A stretch of DNA of 63,890 bases from assembly GCA_017404985.1 (NCBI GenBank), contig JAFRBK010000023.1, positions 1 to 63,890 of the forward strand, written 5' to 3'. The notes below the pieces were generated by a model. It did no database searches and had not been told where the DNA came from. It was given only the letters and a program-made list of their open reading frames with translations. Source of the stretch: Clostridia bacterium (GTDB taxonomy: Bacteria; Bacillota; Clostridia; Christensenellales; Aristaeellaceae). This document shows positions 41,023 through 49,937 of this stretch, in pieces. Position 1 is the stretch's first letter. Each line of letters starts with the position of its first letter. Position numbers and translations under genes: made by a program.

Positions 41023-42333
41023 ATGAAAAAGGGGCTTTGCCTGTTACTGTGCGCAATCATGATCCTGATGGCGGGGACTGCATTCACAGAATCAGCGGAA
41101 CAACCGGCCTACACGCTGGACCGGATGGTGGTGCTGAGCCGACATAATATCCGCTCGCCGCTGTCCGCGACCGGGTCGCTGCTGGACCGGCTGACGCCGC
41201 ACCAATGGTTCGAGTGGACCTCCAATACATCCGAATTGTCCCTGCGCGGAGCCATGCTGGAAACGACTATGGGCCAGTATTTCCGCCTGTGGCTGGAAAA
41301 GGAAGGGCTTTTTCCCGAAAACTATCTTCCGGAGGACGGCGCGGTTCGCTTCTATGCCAACGGGCTGCAGCGGACGCAGGCTACCGCCCGGTACTTTTCC
41401 GCGGGACTCCTGCCGGTGGCTGTGGTGCCGGTGGAGCGCAAGGTGGAATATAACGAGCTGGACGGAACCTTCCTGCCCCTGCTTCAGTTCAGCAGTGAAG
41501 AATACCTGCAGGACGTGCTGAAAGAAATATCGGAGATGAGCGGCGGGAACGGCATGAACGGGATCCGCGATTCCGTGAAGGAGGGGATCCTGACCGCGAT
41601 GGCCGTGACGGACATGGAAAAATCGGAGGCTTACCAGGCCGGCGAGGTTGGCAACCTGCTGGAGGACGATAACCCGCTTACGCTGGAACCCGGGAAGGAG
41701 CCGGCTGTCGGCGGCCCCCTGAAAACGCTTACTTCGGTAGCGGATGCGCTGGTGCTCCAATACTACGAAGAGCCCGACAATCTCAAGGCCGCTTTCGGGC
41801 ACGAGATTACGGAGAAGGACTGGGCGGCCATTGGCAGCATCCTGAGCGAACGGATTAAAGGGCTCTATATGGCGCCGAGCCTGGCACCGCATCTTGCGCA
41901 CCCGATTCTGGAGGAAATCTACCGGGAAATGAACACAGAAGGGCGGAAATTCTCCTTCCTCTGCGGGCATGATTCCACCGTTGCACCGGTACTGGGGGCC
42001 CTTGGCGTGGAAGAATACACGCTGCCGGGCGCCATTGAAACGGTTACGCCGATCGGGGTCAAGCTGGTATTCGAACGGTGGATTGACCGGGAAGGCAAGG
42101 CTTTCTGGAAGGCGAGCTTGGTGTACCAGAGCGTGGACCAGCTGCGCAGCATCGAACCCCTGTCCCTGGAAAACCCGCCGATGATTTGCGCGCTGTCCTT
42201 CACAGGGATTGAAGCAAACGGGGACGGGATGATTCCGGAGGAAGCCATGATGAACCTGTTCCGTTCAGCGATTGACAAGTACGACGAGCTGGTAGAAAAG
42301 TATACGGAAGAAGAGATGCCGGAGGCAGCCTGA
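41023..42333 (+). CDS. Secreted histidine acid phosphatase (phytase-like)
   Basis: 436 residues with signal peptide (LLLCAIMILMAGTAFTESA). The catalytic RHNIRSP motif (residues 40-46, RHGxRxP type) and the HD pair in CGHDSTVAPVLGAL (His316-Asp317) define the branch-2 histidine phosphatases. Middle sequence VRFYANGLQRTQATARYFSAGL is the usual third conserved block. Relatives are phytases and glucose-1-phosphatases that free phosphate outside the cell. GGAG lies before the ATG. It ends at a strong terminator. Confidence 0.9.
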   Translation: MKKGLCLLLCAIMILMAGTAFTESAEQPAYTLDRMVVLSRHNIRSPLSATGSLLDRLTPHQWFEWTSNTSELSLRGAMLETTMGQYFRLWLEKEGLFPENYLPEDGAVRFYANGLQRTQATARYFSAGLLPVAVVPVERKVEYNELDGTFLPLLQFSSEEYLQDVLKEISEMSGGNGMNGIRDSVKEGILTAMAVTDMEKSEAYQAGEVGNLLEDDNPLTLEPGKEPAVGGPLKTLTSVADALVLQYYEEPDNLKAAFGHEITEKDWAAIGSILSERIKGLYMAPSLAPHLAHPILEEIYREMNTEGRKFSFLCGHDSTVAPVLGALGVEEYTLPGAIETVTPIGVKLVFERWIDREGKAFWKASLVYQSVDQLRSIEPLSLENPPMICALSFTGIEANGDGMIPEEAMMNLFRSAIDKYDELVEKYTEEEMPEAA

Positions 42334-42393
42334 CGGGGAAATACAGCCGTGGAAAGCCCTTCTTCGCAAGGGAAAATGATTCCAGGAACAATG

Positions 42394-42425
42394 GATGCCC
42401 GCCATCGCGTACGATGGCGGGCATC
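42394..42425 (+). terminator. Terminator after the phosphatase gene
   Basis: A perfect 14-bp stem GATGCCCGCCATCG/CGATGGCGGGCATC with a 4-base CGTA loop. It is followed by CTGCTGTC, so the T-run is poor; the very stable stem still suggests termination, possibly for both strands. Confidence 0.75.
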
Positions 42426-42453
42426 CTGCTGTCAACACGGAAACCGGGGCGGG

Positions 42454-42645
42454 TTATTTGCGCTTGCTCTTGCTGCTCATCTGGCGCAGTTCGGCATCCA
42501 GCTCTTTAAAGACGCTCTTGGGGCTGACTTCATCCAGAAGCTCTGCCATTTTCATGGCCTGGTCTTCGGTCAGGTTTTTGTTGCCGGTTACGGTGCGGAA
42601 TTTAGAGGTGACGATGTAGGTACGGATCTTCTTCGCCGGTTCGTT
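42454..42645 (-). pseudogene. Start-less remnant of a small gene
   Basis: The minus strand stays open for 63 codons and reads like protein (KIRTYIVTSKFRTVTG, MAELLDEVSPKSVFKELDAE, then a SSKSKRK tail). A stop lies directly upstream in frame and there is no start codon before an internal ATG, so the 5' end is lost. The basic tail and codon use look real. The rest of 42334-42865 holds only the terminator at 42394-42425 and otherwise nothing I can name. Confidence 0.45.
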
Positions 42646-42865
42646 TTATGTTTTTTGATGATTCAGGAATGATATACGGTTTTTGCCTGCGCGCAAACCG
42701 CTGCATCAAACCCTGAATTGTTCTTGTATTGAAATCATTTTACCATTGATGATGGCGGGACGCAATAAATGTTTTGCGGGATTCGCGGCGCTGCTTTCGG
42801 GATGAACAACCGGATTGACAACAGCAATTTACGGAACTTCCGCCGGCATACGGAGCGCGGCGGCT

Positions 42866-44542
42866 TTATTCCGCACCGGCGCAGATGTTGAACAGTTTCT
42901 GGGTATCCTCGAACTTGCCGTCATAGCTGCTGTTCATGACAATACAGAGATAACGCTCCTCGCCGACAGCAAACACGGATACCAGGCAGTTTCCGGCCCG
43001 GGAAGTCGTGCCGGTTTTCACCCCGTATACCGCGCTGTTATAATGCGGGCTTTCCGAAAGCAGCATCTTGTTCGTGTTTTTGAGGGAGACGGTTCTTCCT
43101 TCGCTGCTGGTGATCAGGTCCCGCGGGAGGCCGCAGATTTCCGCAAGCACGGGATTGCTCAGGAACACCCGGGCGATCTTCAGGATGTCTTCGGCAGTGG
43201 TCAGCTGTCCACTGTCATCCAGCCCCACCACATTTTTCACGGTGGTATGGCTCGCGCCGAACTTTTCCGCATTTTGGTTCATGGCCTGGACGAAAACCTT
43301 CACGGAGTCATTGGCGGAAAGGGACTGGTCACCGGCCTGCTGCCGGCCGCAATAGACGGCCAGCACATAGGCTGCATCGGCGCCGGAGGGCAGCAGGAGA
43401 CCTTCCAGCAGATCATGGACGGTCAGCGTCATGCCGTATTCCAGACCGGCGCGTGCCGCATCCAGCGGGGGAATATAGACTTCCATGCCCAGCTGAACCG
43501 TTTCCTCCGGCTGTGCGATTTCCAGCACGGTCAGCGCGGTCAGCATTTTGATGGTGGAGGCGGGATAGATCGGATCGCCGCTGCCCACGGCAAAGATCGT
43601 CCAGTCGTCCTCCGGGCGGTCCCCAAGCCGGACCAGCAGAATGTTCCTTGCTTCAAGCAGCAGGTTTTCGGTATGGTAAACCTTCGGCGCCGGGGTCGGC
43701 GACGGGCTCGGCGATGGCGTCGGAGTCCGGGTCGGTTCCGGGGTTTTCTCCGATGCGGAAGCTGTCGGCTCTGCGGCCGCATCGGCGGAGGCTGTCGGTT
43801 CCGCTGAAGATTCAGGGGCTGCAGTCGGTTCTGCGGCGGCGACAGCCGCGGCCGTTACCGGCGCTTCATTGGTTCTGACCCGGGCTTTGGGAATGGTCAT
43901 GAAATAGTTCACGGCGAACAGGGCGATTTCCATCGAGACGACCAGGATTGCACAGAAACGGTTCAGCAGCATATGGCGTCGCCAGGTACGGGGAATTGCG
44001 GGTAGCAGCACACGCCCCACCCGGGTGCGCTGAAAGCCGAGCTTCTGCTGCAGCATGCACAGAAGGGCGCCGAGAACGCTGCCCAGCGTGTTCAGAAGGA
44101 TATCGTCTACATCCGGCACGCGGTAGTTAAAACACTGGGCAAATTCCACGAACAGGGAAAGGCTCGCTCCGGCTGCTGCTGCTTTGGCAAGCTGCCTTTT
44201 CCGGGAATCGGCCGGGTAGAGCAGGACTTCAAAGAAGCCGAGAGGCATAAAAAGCAGGACGTTTCCGAAGAAATTGAACGGATGGGCCAGCCATTCCTTC
44301 AGGGCCCGGAAGGGGATCAGGTTGACACGATCAGCAGAAAAACTGAACCGGCGGTAGAAATACGTCGGGACCAGCAGGTTATAGAAAAGATAGCCCATGT
44401 ACAGGGCAAACATGACCAGGAGGGTTTTCAGCCAGACGTTCTGCTTTTCCTCCCGCATTTGCCTGCGGAATATGAAAGCGAGGAGAACCACCGAATAAAC
44501 CTCCGTCAGAATAAACCCGATCCAGGATTCAAGGCTGAACAT
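42866..44542 (-). CDS. VanZ-like membrane domain fused to a D,D-carboxypeptidase
   Basis: 558 residues. ATG 44542 (AGGAGG 7 bp upstream) begins a five-helix VanZ-like domain (residues 1-200; FNFFGNVLLFMPLGFFEVLL, VEFAQCFNYRVPDVDDILLNT is family sequence). A Pro/Thr/Ala linker (about 245-300) follows, then an S11 penicillin-binding domain: SxxK at Ser329-Lys332 (YPASTIK), SGA at 386-388, KTG at 509-511. The middle motif normally reads SxN; here Asn is Ala. It should trim D-Ala from peptidoglycan stem peptides outside the membrane. The linker's low complexity and the rare domain pairing are notable. Confidence 0.88.
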   Translation of the reverse strand: MFSLESWIGFILTEVYSVVLLAFIFRRQMREEKQNVWLKTLLVMFALYMGYLFYNLLVPTYFYRRFSFSADRVNLIPFRALKEWLAHPFNFFGNVLLFMPLGFFEVLLYPADSRKRQLAKAAAAGASLSLFVEFAQCFNYRVPDVDDILLNTLGSVLGALLCMLQQKLGFQRTRVGRVLLPAIPRTWRRHMLLNRFCAILVVSMEIALFAVNYFMTIPKARVRTNEAPVTAAAVAAAEPTAAPESSAEPTASADAAAEPTASASEKTPEPTRTPTPSPSPSPTPAPKVYHTENLLLEARNILLVRLGDRPEDDWTIFAVGSGDPIYPASTIKMLTALTVLEIAQPEETVQLGMEVYIPPLDAARAGLEYGMTLTVHDLLEGLLLPSGADAAYVLAVYCGRQQAGDQSLSANDSVKVFVQAMNQNAEKFGASHTTVKNVVGLDDSGQLTTAEDILKIARVFLSNPVLAEICGLPRDLITSSEGRTVSLKNTNKMLLSESPHYNSAVYGVKTGTTSRAGNCLVSVFAVGEERYLCIVMNSSYDGKFEDTQKLFNICAGAE

Positions 44543-44666
44543 ACAGGAACCTCCTGCCGTTTTTTTTTCAGAAACTGTATTTATTGTAGCCGCTGCGGGG
44601 AAGAATTGCAAATGCGCCGCTTCCGGAAAACCGCCCCAATGCACCGGTTTTGCCGGAGACGGCATG

Positions 44667-44693
44667 AAAAAAGCGCGGCGTCGGGCGCCGCGC
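44667..44693 (-). terminator. Terminator of the zinc-ribbon to dgt operon
   Basis: On the minus strand GCGCGGCG and its complement form an 8-bp stem with a 5-base loop, followed by six T. It lies just past the zinc-ribbon coiled-coil gene. Confidence 0.85.
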
Positions 44694-44701
44694 GGAAAGG
44701 A

Positions 44702-45403
44702 TTACTGGATAATCATTCGGCCGCAGGTTTCGCATTCCACCAGCGCGCCGTTCTTGATTTTGGACAGCGTAGCGGAGGGAAGGGATGTGTTGCAGCCGGA
44801 ACACTGGCCGTAGCTGAGGCGAACCACCGGCGGCGAAATATGCCGCTTAATCACCTCATATTCTTCCAGAAGTGCCGGATCCACCGAAGCCTCCAGGCCC
44901 TTGGCGATTTTCCGCTGGTTTTCCAGCTCCACCTTCTTCAGGCGGGATTCCTCCTCATATTCGGCCTTGAGCTGGTCAAAGTTCTTCTTGGCGGCGGCGG
45001 CTTCCCGGCGAACCGTCATCTGCAGCTTGTCGTGGGAAGCGGCTTCCCTGGAAATATGCCCGATTTCCACTTCATACTGCCGGATGGTCTCCCGGCATTT
45101 GCTGACCTCAGCCAGGAAAGCCTTGACTTCCTCGCTGGTCTGGGGCGGACTTGCCTCAAAACGTTCCTGGAGCGCTTTCAGCTGGGCTTCCGCGTTAACG
45201 ACCGCCTGGGAAATGATTTCCTTCCGGTCCGCCATGGCGGCGATTTCATCCTCAATCTGTTTATACTGCTTCTGGCGATCCTTGATCAGCTCCACTGTTT
45301 TTTCCACTTTCTGGCGGGTGGGAGAGCGCTTGATCGCCGTGGCAATGGCCTCGGCCTTCAGATCCTCTGTCTGGTATGCCCACAAGGCTTCAAACTTATC
45401 CAT
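44702..45403 (-). CDS. Coiled-coil C4 zinc-ribbon protein (zf-RING_7/DUF164)
   Basis: 233 residues. Residues 5-175 form a long coiled coil (VEKTVELIKDRQKQYKQIED, AEAQLKALQERFEASPPQ). The C-terminus has CSGCNTSLPS and CETCGRMIIQ, the C4 zinc ribbon of the family. Such proteins are almost always encoded next to Nif3, as here (33 bp after it), and have been linked to nucleic acid or phosphorylated substrates, without agreed function. Last gene of the minus-strand block. Confidence 0.88.
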   Translation of the reverse strand: MDKFEALWAYQTEDLKAEAIATAIKRSPTRQKVEKTVELIKDRQKQYKQIEDEIAAMADRKEIISQAVVNAEAQLKALQERFEASPPQTSEEVKAFLAEVSKCRETIRQYEVEIGHISREAASHDKLQMTVRREAAAAKKNFDQLKAEYEEESRLKKVELENQRKIAKGLEASVDPALLEEYEVIKRHISPPVVRLSYGQCSGCNTSLPSATLSKIKNGALVECETCGRMIIQ

Positions 45404-45436
45404 CAGGGAACCTCCTTCCGACAGGAGAACCGCCTG

Positions 45437-46207
45437 TCACGGCTGCAGGGGAAAACAATATGCGGGTACTGCAGACTTAAAAACCCGTATTGTACATTCT
45501 ATCTCATTCAGTGCATTTTGTAAAGCTTCCGCCAGGGCAAAGAGGCCCGGGGTCTCGGTGGCGTAGTGGCCGCATTCAAAGGCTACGATGCCGCGGTCGG
45601 CCATGGCGAGGGCACGATGATGCTTGATTTCACCCGAGAGGAAGGCGTCGCAGCCGGCATCCGCGGCCTGGACCCACTCATCACTGCCGCCGCCGGAGCA
45701 GAGCCCCAGCTTCCGGACCAGCGCGTCCTCCGGGCCCATCAGCCGGACCGTGGCTTGCAGGGAATCCGACAGGAAGGCAGCCAGCTCGGCGGCGGGCATG
45801 GGCTCCGGCAGGAAACCACAGCGGAAAAAGCCTTCTCCGCTCACGTCCGCCAGGCAGCAGAGGGCGGCCAGCGTATCGTTGATGCCGCCGGGCGCCTGGT
45901 CCAGATTGGTGTGGGCGGCAATCATGGAGATGCCGTTTTCCAGCATTCTGGAGACCAGCCGGCCTTCATAGTCCTCATCCGTTATGGACTTGCGCGGAGA
46001 GAACATCAGGGGATGATGGGTCACAATCAGGTTGGCTCCCACCGCCAGCGCCTCATCAATGACGGATTCCGTCACATCCAGGGCGAAAAGGACGCCGGAG
46101 ACCTCCCGGGAGGGAGAACCGACCAAAAACCCGGAGTTATCGAACTCTGACTGGGTTTCAAAGGGGGCTACCGCATCGATGATGTCATAGATCTGCCTGG
46201 CTGTCAT
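45437..46207 (-). CDS. Nif3-like dinuclear metal centre protein
   Basis: 256 residues. Metal-binding motifs: ANLIVTHHPLMFSP (HHP), MIAAHTNLDQAPGGIND, and near the end DAFLSGEIKHH...FECGHYATE. The family forms hexamers with a two-metal site and has been proposed to hydrolyse nucleotides or act in GTP-cyclohydrolase-like chemistry; function remains unclear. The start overlaps trmK by 23 bp. The trmK-nif3-zinc ribbon order is common in Bacillota. Confidence 0.93.
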   Translation of the reverse strand: MTARQIYDIIDAVAPFETQSEFDNSGFLVGSPSREVSGVLFALDVTESVIDEALAVGANLIVTHHPLMFSPRKSITDEDYEGRLVSRMLENGISMIAAHTNLDQAPGGINDTLAALCCLADVSGEGFFRCGFLPEPMPAAELAAFLSDSLQATVRLMGPEDALVRKLGLCSGGGSDEWVQAADAGCDAFLSGEIKHHRALAMADRGIVAFECGHYATETPGLFALAEALQNALNEIECTIRVFKSAVPAYCFPLQP

Positions 46208-46898
46208 GCGCTTTTCCTCCGATCATATTTATTTTCCGGGTATAAGAATCCATATCAGCAAGAACCTGTTCCATAAGCGCCGTATCCGGCACTTCGGCGG
46301 ATTTCAGCCCCTTCAGTTCATGGGCCAGAATGTCCCGACGCCGGGCCAGGAAAGGAATGAGGCAGGGGGAGGCGGATTCAAAAAGGCAGGTGCCGAGCCG
46401 CAGTTCCTGGGCGGAGAGGGAAACCGCGCCGGGCAGGGCACGGATGACCAGATAAAACCGGCCGGCGGCAAAGCAGGGCTCCTCCCGGTCCGCGTGATAG
46501 CCGATGTCCATGAGGGCCGCACGGATCAGCGGCCAGTCCGTATGGGCGGAAAGAATCAGGGTTGCCCCCTGCAGCTTTTGCCGCCCGGAGAGAAGAATCT
46601 CCCGGATTGTCCGTCCGCCCATGCCTGTGACCGAGATGGCTTCGCAGGGCCCGGAGAGGGGAGAAAGCCCCTCACCGAGGCAGAGGGTAACCCGATCCAG
46701 CAAACGGCGGCGGACCATTTCCCGCCGGGCGTTGTCGAGGGCGGATGGGCTCCGGTCGGTCAGCACCATATGCTGACAACGGCCGCGCTGCAGCAGCGCG
46801 GCCGGCAAATGCGCGTGATCGGTTCCGATATCCGCCGCCAGGCGGCAGGCGGGATAGAGACCGTACGCCAGGGACAAGCGTTCGTCCAGCATCGTCAT
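46185..46898 (-). CDS. trmK: tRNA (adenine22-N1)-methyltransferase
   Basis: 237 residues. It begins LDERLSLAYGLYPACRLAADIGTDHAHLPAAL, giving SAM motif I (DIGTDHAHLP). VTGMGGRTIREIL and LILSAHTDWPLIRAAL are further family marks; a C-terminal coiled coil follows. It methylates N1 of A22 in tRNA D-loops. An ATG two codons later is an alternative start. It lies directly after rpoD and overlaps nif3. Confidence 0.93.
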   Translation of the reverse strand: MTMLDERLSLAYGLYPACRLAADIGTDHAHLPAALLQRGRCQHMVLTDRSPSALDNARREMVRRRLLDRVTLCLGEGLSPLSGPCEAISVTGMGGRTIREILLSGRQKLQGATLILSAHTDWPLIRAALMDIGYHADREEPCFAAGRFYLVIRALPGAVSLSAQELRLGTCLFESASPCLIPFLARRRDILAHELKGLKSAEVPDTALMEQVLADMDSYTRKINMIGGKAHDSQADL

Positions 46899-46913
46899 GC
46901 AATCCCCGAACTG

Positions 46914-48044
46914 TCAGTCCAGATAATCCCGGAGCTTTTTGCTGCGGGAGGGATGGCGGAGTTTCCGGAGCGCTTTGGCTTCAATCTGGCGGATTCTTTC
47001 GCGGGTAACGTTGAATTCCTTGCCCACTTCCTCCAGAGTCCGCTGATGTCCGTCATCCAGGCCGAAACGAAGGCGAAGCACCTTTTCCTCCCTAGGGGTC
47101 AGCGTGTCCAGCACATCCATGAGCTGCTCCTTCATCAGGGCGAAAGAAGCGGCTTCCGCGGGAGCCGGCGCATCCTCATCCGGAATGAAGTCGCCCAGAT
47201 GGCTGTCCTCCTCCTCGCCGATCGGCGTTTCCAGCGAGACGGGTTCCTGGGCGATTTTGATGATCTCCCGAACCTTCGCCTCAGAGATGTTCATCTCCTT
47301 GGCAATTTCCTCCGGCGTGGGTTCCCGGCCGTATTCCTGCAGCAGCTGGCGGGAAACCCGGATCAGCTTGTTGATGGTTTCCACCATATGGACAGGAATG
47401 CGGATGGTGCGGGCCTGGTCGGCAATGGCGCGGGTAATTGCCTGGCGGATCCACCAGGTGGCATAGGTGGAAAACTTGAAGCCCTTGCGGTAATCAAACT
47501 TCTCGACGGCCTTGATCAGGCCCAGGTTGCCTTCCTGAATCAGATCGAGAAACAGCATGCCACGGCCCACATACCGTTTGGCAATGGAAACCACAAGGCG
47601 CAGGTTGGCTTCCGCCAGCTTCTGCTTGGCGGCTTCATCCCCGGCTTCGAGGCGCTTGGCGATTTCAATTTCCTCATCCGCGGTCAGGAGCGGCACCTTG
47701 CCGATCTCTTTCAGGTACATGCGGACAGGGTCGTCAATGCTGATGCCTTCCGGAACGGAAAGGTCCAGCACATCGGCAGAGAGATCCTCCTTTGCCGAAG
47801 CGGCTGCTTGGTCCGCAGCCTGCTCATCATCCAGCCCTTCATCGGATGCGCCCGCAGAGTCGTTCACAACAGAGACGCCATAGGCATCCAGCGTTTCAAG
47901 AACACGGTCCAGCTGGTCGGAATCCATTTCCAGCTCCATTAGCCGGTCCATGATCTCTTTATACGTCAGCGTCCCCTTGGATTTTCCGTACTCATACAGT
48001 TCATTCAGTTTTGCTTGCTTGTTTTCTGGTGAAAGCACCGACAA
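46914..48044 (-). CDS. rpoD: Primary sigma factor
   Basis: 376 residues. Region 1.1-like start ([20 protein letters not shown]), then [18 protein letters not shown] (1.2), [20 protein letters not shown] and the [20 protein letters not shown] / [13 protein letters not shown] pair (2.1-2.4), and the 4.2 helix-turn-helix ([20 protein letters not shown]). It directs RNA polymerase to the TTGACA/TATAAT promoters seen throughout this window. The start codon appears to be TTG behind an AAAAGGAGAGG ribosome site. Its acidic middle (residues 65-95) is family-variable. It follows dnaG. Confidence 0.97.
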   Translation of the reverse strand: MSVLSPENKQAKLNELYEYGKSKGTLTYKEIMDRLMELEMDSDQLDRVLETLDAYGVSVVNDSAGASDEGLDDEQAADQAAASAKEDLSADVLDLSVPEGISIDDPVRMYLKEIGKVPLLTADEEIEIAKRLEAGDEAAKQKLAEANLRLVVSIAKRYVGRGMLFLDLIQEGNLGLIKAVEKFDYRKGFKFSTYATWWIRQAITRAIADQARTIRIPVHMVETINKLIRVSRQLLQEYGREPTPEEIAKEMNISEAKVREIIKIAQEPVSLETPIGEEEDSHLGDFIPDEDAPAPAEAASFALMKEQLMDVLDTLTPREEKVLRLRFGLDDGHQRTLEEVGKEFNVTRERIRQIEAKALRKLRHPSRSKKLRDYLD

Positions 48045-48106
48045 CGGGAATCCTCTCCTTTTTTATCTCATACGTCGCAGGGGCTGAGGGAAACAGGGAC
48101 TACGGT

Positions 48107-49885
48107 TTATGCATATCGGTTCAGCTGCATGCTGATTTCCTGAGCCTCCTTCATGGCAGCGGAAGCTTCATCGCCGGACAACCGGTCCACCTGGTCGCTC
48201 AGTTCCTTCAGGCGCTTTTCCAGGGCGGTTCTCCGGATCCGGTTCACACAGTCACGGGCCATGGCGATCATCTCATCGGTATCCCTGGCGGCCGGCGTCA
48301 GCAGAATCCGGGTGAAGCGCGAACGGCTCGCGTCATCCGGCGCGGCGGACACCAGGGCGGCCGGGCTCATGCCGGCGAGCAGATTCGCATATATTGATTT
48401 CAACTCGTCATCCCCAAAATCCTTTTCTTCGACGATATCTTTCGGGATTTGTCCGGAAGCGAGCAGGCTGAGGAGCATTTCCTGGGCCCGGATATCCTCG
48501 GAAACCGGCGCCTGGCCGGCTTCGGGAGACCTGGGCGTTTTTACGGCGGGCCGGCGGGGAACGGCGTCTGTTTCCTCCGGAGGTTTCACGCTTTGGATCT
48601 GCTCCATCAGGATTTCCCGGGAGAAACCGGTTTCGACCGACAGGGAGCGAAGGTGCGTTTCGCGTTCGACGGGATCCAGCGGCGCCAGGATCCTGGCGGC
48701 TTCCCGGGCGAAAGCGATCCGCCCGTCCGGGGAGGACAGGTCGGATTCGGCCCGGAGGCGGCGGAGCCGGTAAGCGGCCGGCGTCAGTATCGGGAGCTTC
48801 CGGAAGCCTTCGGCCCCGTCCCGGCGGACAAATTCATCCGGATCCAGCCCGTCGGGAAAATCGAGCACCCGGACAGGAACGCCTTCCTTCTCGAATATTT
48901 CGAGGCCGCGGAGAATCGCGTTCTGGCCGGCGGAATCCCCGTCATAGCCGAGGTACACCATCGGGGCAAAACGGCGCAGGAGCTGGGCCTGCTCCGGGGT
49001 CAGGGCTGTTCCCAGCGTGGCGCAGACGCCTTCGACACCGAACTGGGCCAGGCTGACGACATCCATATACCCTTCCACCAGAACCACCCGTTCCAGATGG
49101 CGCTGCTGGCGGAGCAGGTTGGCGGCATACACGCCTTTTCGCTTATTGAATACCGGGGTATCCGCCGTGTTCAGGTATTTCGGCTCCTGCTTGTCCAGAT
49201 TTCGGCCGCCGAAGGCGATCACATTCTTGTACATGTCGATAATCGGGAACATGGCCCGGTGGCGGAACATGTCAAAAGAATGTATTTTTCCGGAATCAGT
49301 TTCCGGCGTTTTGACAACCGTGAGGCCCGCACCGGCCAGCTCCTCCAGCGTAAAGCCCTGATTCAGCAGATGGTCCGTCAGCCTGCTCCATTCCTCAGGG
49401 GCCGCGCCGAGTCCGAACTTCCGGATCACCCCATCGGAAAGGCCGCGGCGATCCCGGAGGTAGGAGAGCACTTCCCGGCCTTCCGGCCGGAACAGCATCT
49501 CATGATAAAACCGGGCCGCTTCCCGGTTGGCTGCGTACATCCGTTCCCTGCGGGAGCGGCGCATTTCGTAATCCGCATCATTTTCCATTTCAGGCATGGC
49601 CATATGGGCCCGCTCCGCCAGCAGCTGGACGGCCTCCGGGAAACTGAGACGCTCTATCTCCATGACGAAATGGATCACGTCGCCGCCGGCCTTGCAGCCG
49701 AAACAGTAAAACAGCTGGTGCTCCCCGTCCACCGAGAAGGAGGCGGTTTTTTCCCCGTGAAAAGGACAGAGGCCCCAGTGCTTTCGCCCGTTTTTCTTCA
49801 GGCTGACATAACCGGAGACAACCTGGACGATATCGGAACGGGAACGAAGCTCGTCCATCCAGGCAGAAGGATATCTGGAAGCCAT
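48107..49885 (-). CDS. dnaG: DNA primase
   Basis: 592 residues. The N-terminal CHC2 zinc finger (CPFHGEKTASFSV ... FYCFGCKAGGD) is complete. A Toprim core follows (VVLVEGYMDV, VYLGYDGDSAGQ), then the DnaB-binding C-terminal helices. It makes RNA primers for replication. ATG 49885 is chosen over a TTG just before it. The gene lies between dgt and rpoD, the classical macromolecular-synthesis arrangement minus rpsU. Confidence 0.96.
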   Translation of the reverse strand: MASRYPSAWMDELRSRSDIVQVVSGYVSLKKNGRKHWGLCPFHGEKTASFSVDGEHQLFYCFGCKAGGDVIHFVMEIERLSFPEAVQLLAERAHMAMPEMENDADYEMRRSRRERMYAANREAARFYHEMLFRPEGREVLSYLRDRRGLSDGVIRKFGLGAAPEEWSRLTDHLLNQGFTLEELAGAGLTVVKTPETDSGKIHSFDMFRHRAMFPIIDMYKNVIAFGGRNLDKQEPKYLNTADTPVFNKRKGVYAANLLRQQRHLERVVLVEGYMDVVSLAQFGVEGVCATLGTALTPEQAQLLRRFAPMVYLGYDGDSAGQNAILRGLEIFEKEGVPVRVLDFPDGLDPDEFVRRDGAEGFRKLPILTPAAYRLRRLRAESDLSSPDGRIAFAREAARILAPLDPVERETHLRSLSVETGFSREILMEQIQSVKPPEETDAVPRRPAVKTPRSPEAGQAPVSEDIRAQEMLLSLLASGQIPKDIVEEKDFGDDELKSIYANLLAGMSPAALVSAAPDDASRSRFTRILLTPAARDTDEMIAMARDCVNRIRRTALEKRLKELSDQVDRLSGDEASAAMKEAQEISMQLNRYA

Positions 49886-49937
49886 CAATGTTCACCTGTC
49901 CTGTAAGATTGCTCTGGTTCGGTTTGGAGGGAAAAAG

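Noticed and set aside
46914-49885. Full classical rpsU-dnaG-rpoD operon
   Set aside because: No rpsU (S21) gene lies before dnaG; the gene there is the dGTPase-like dgt.
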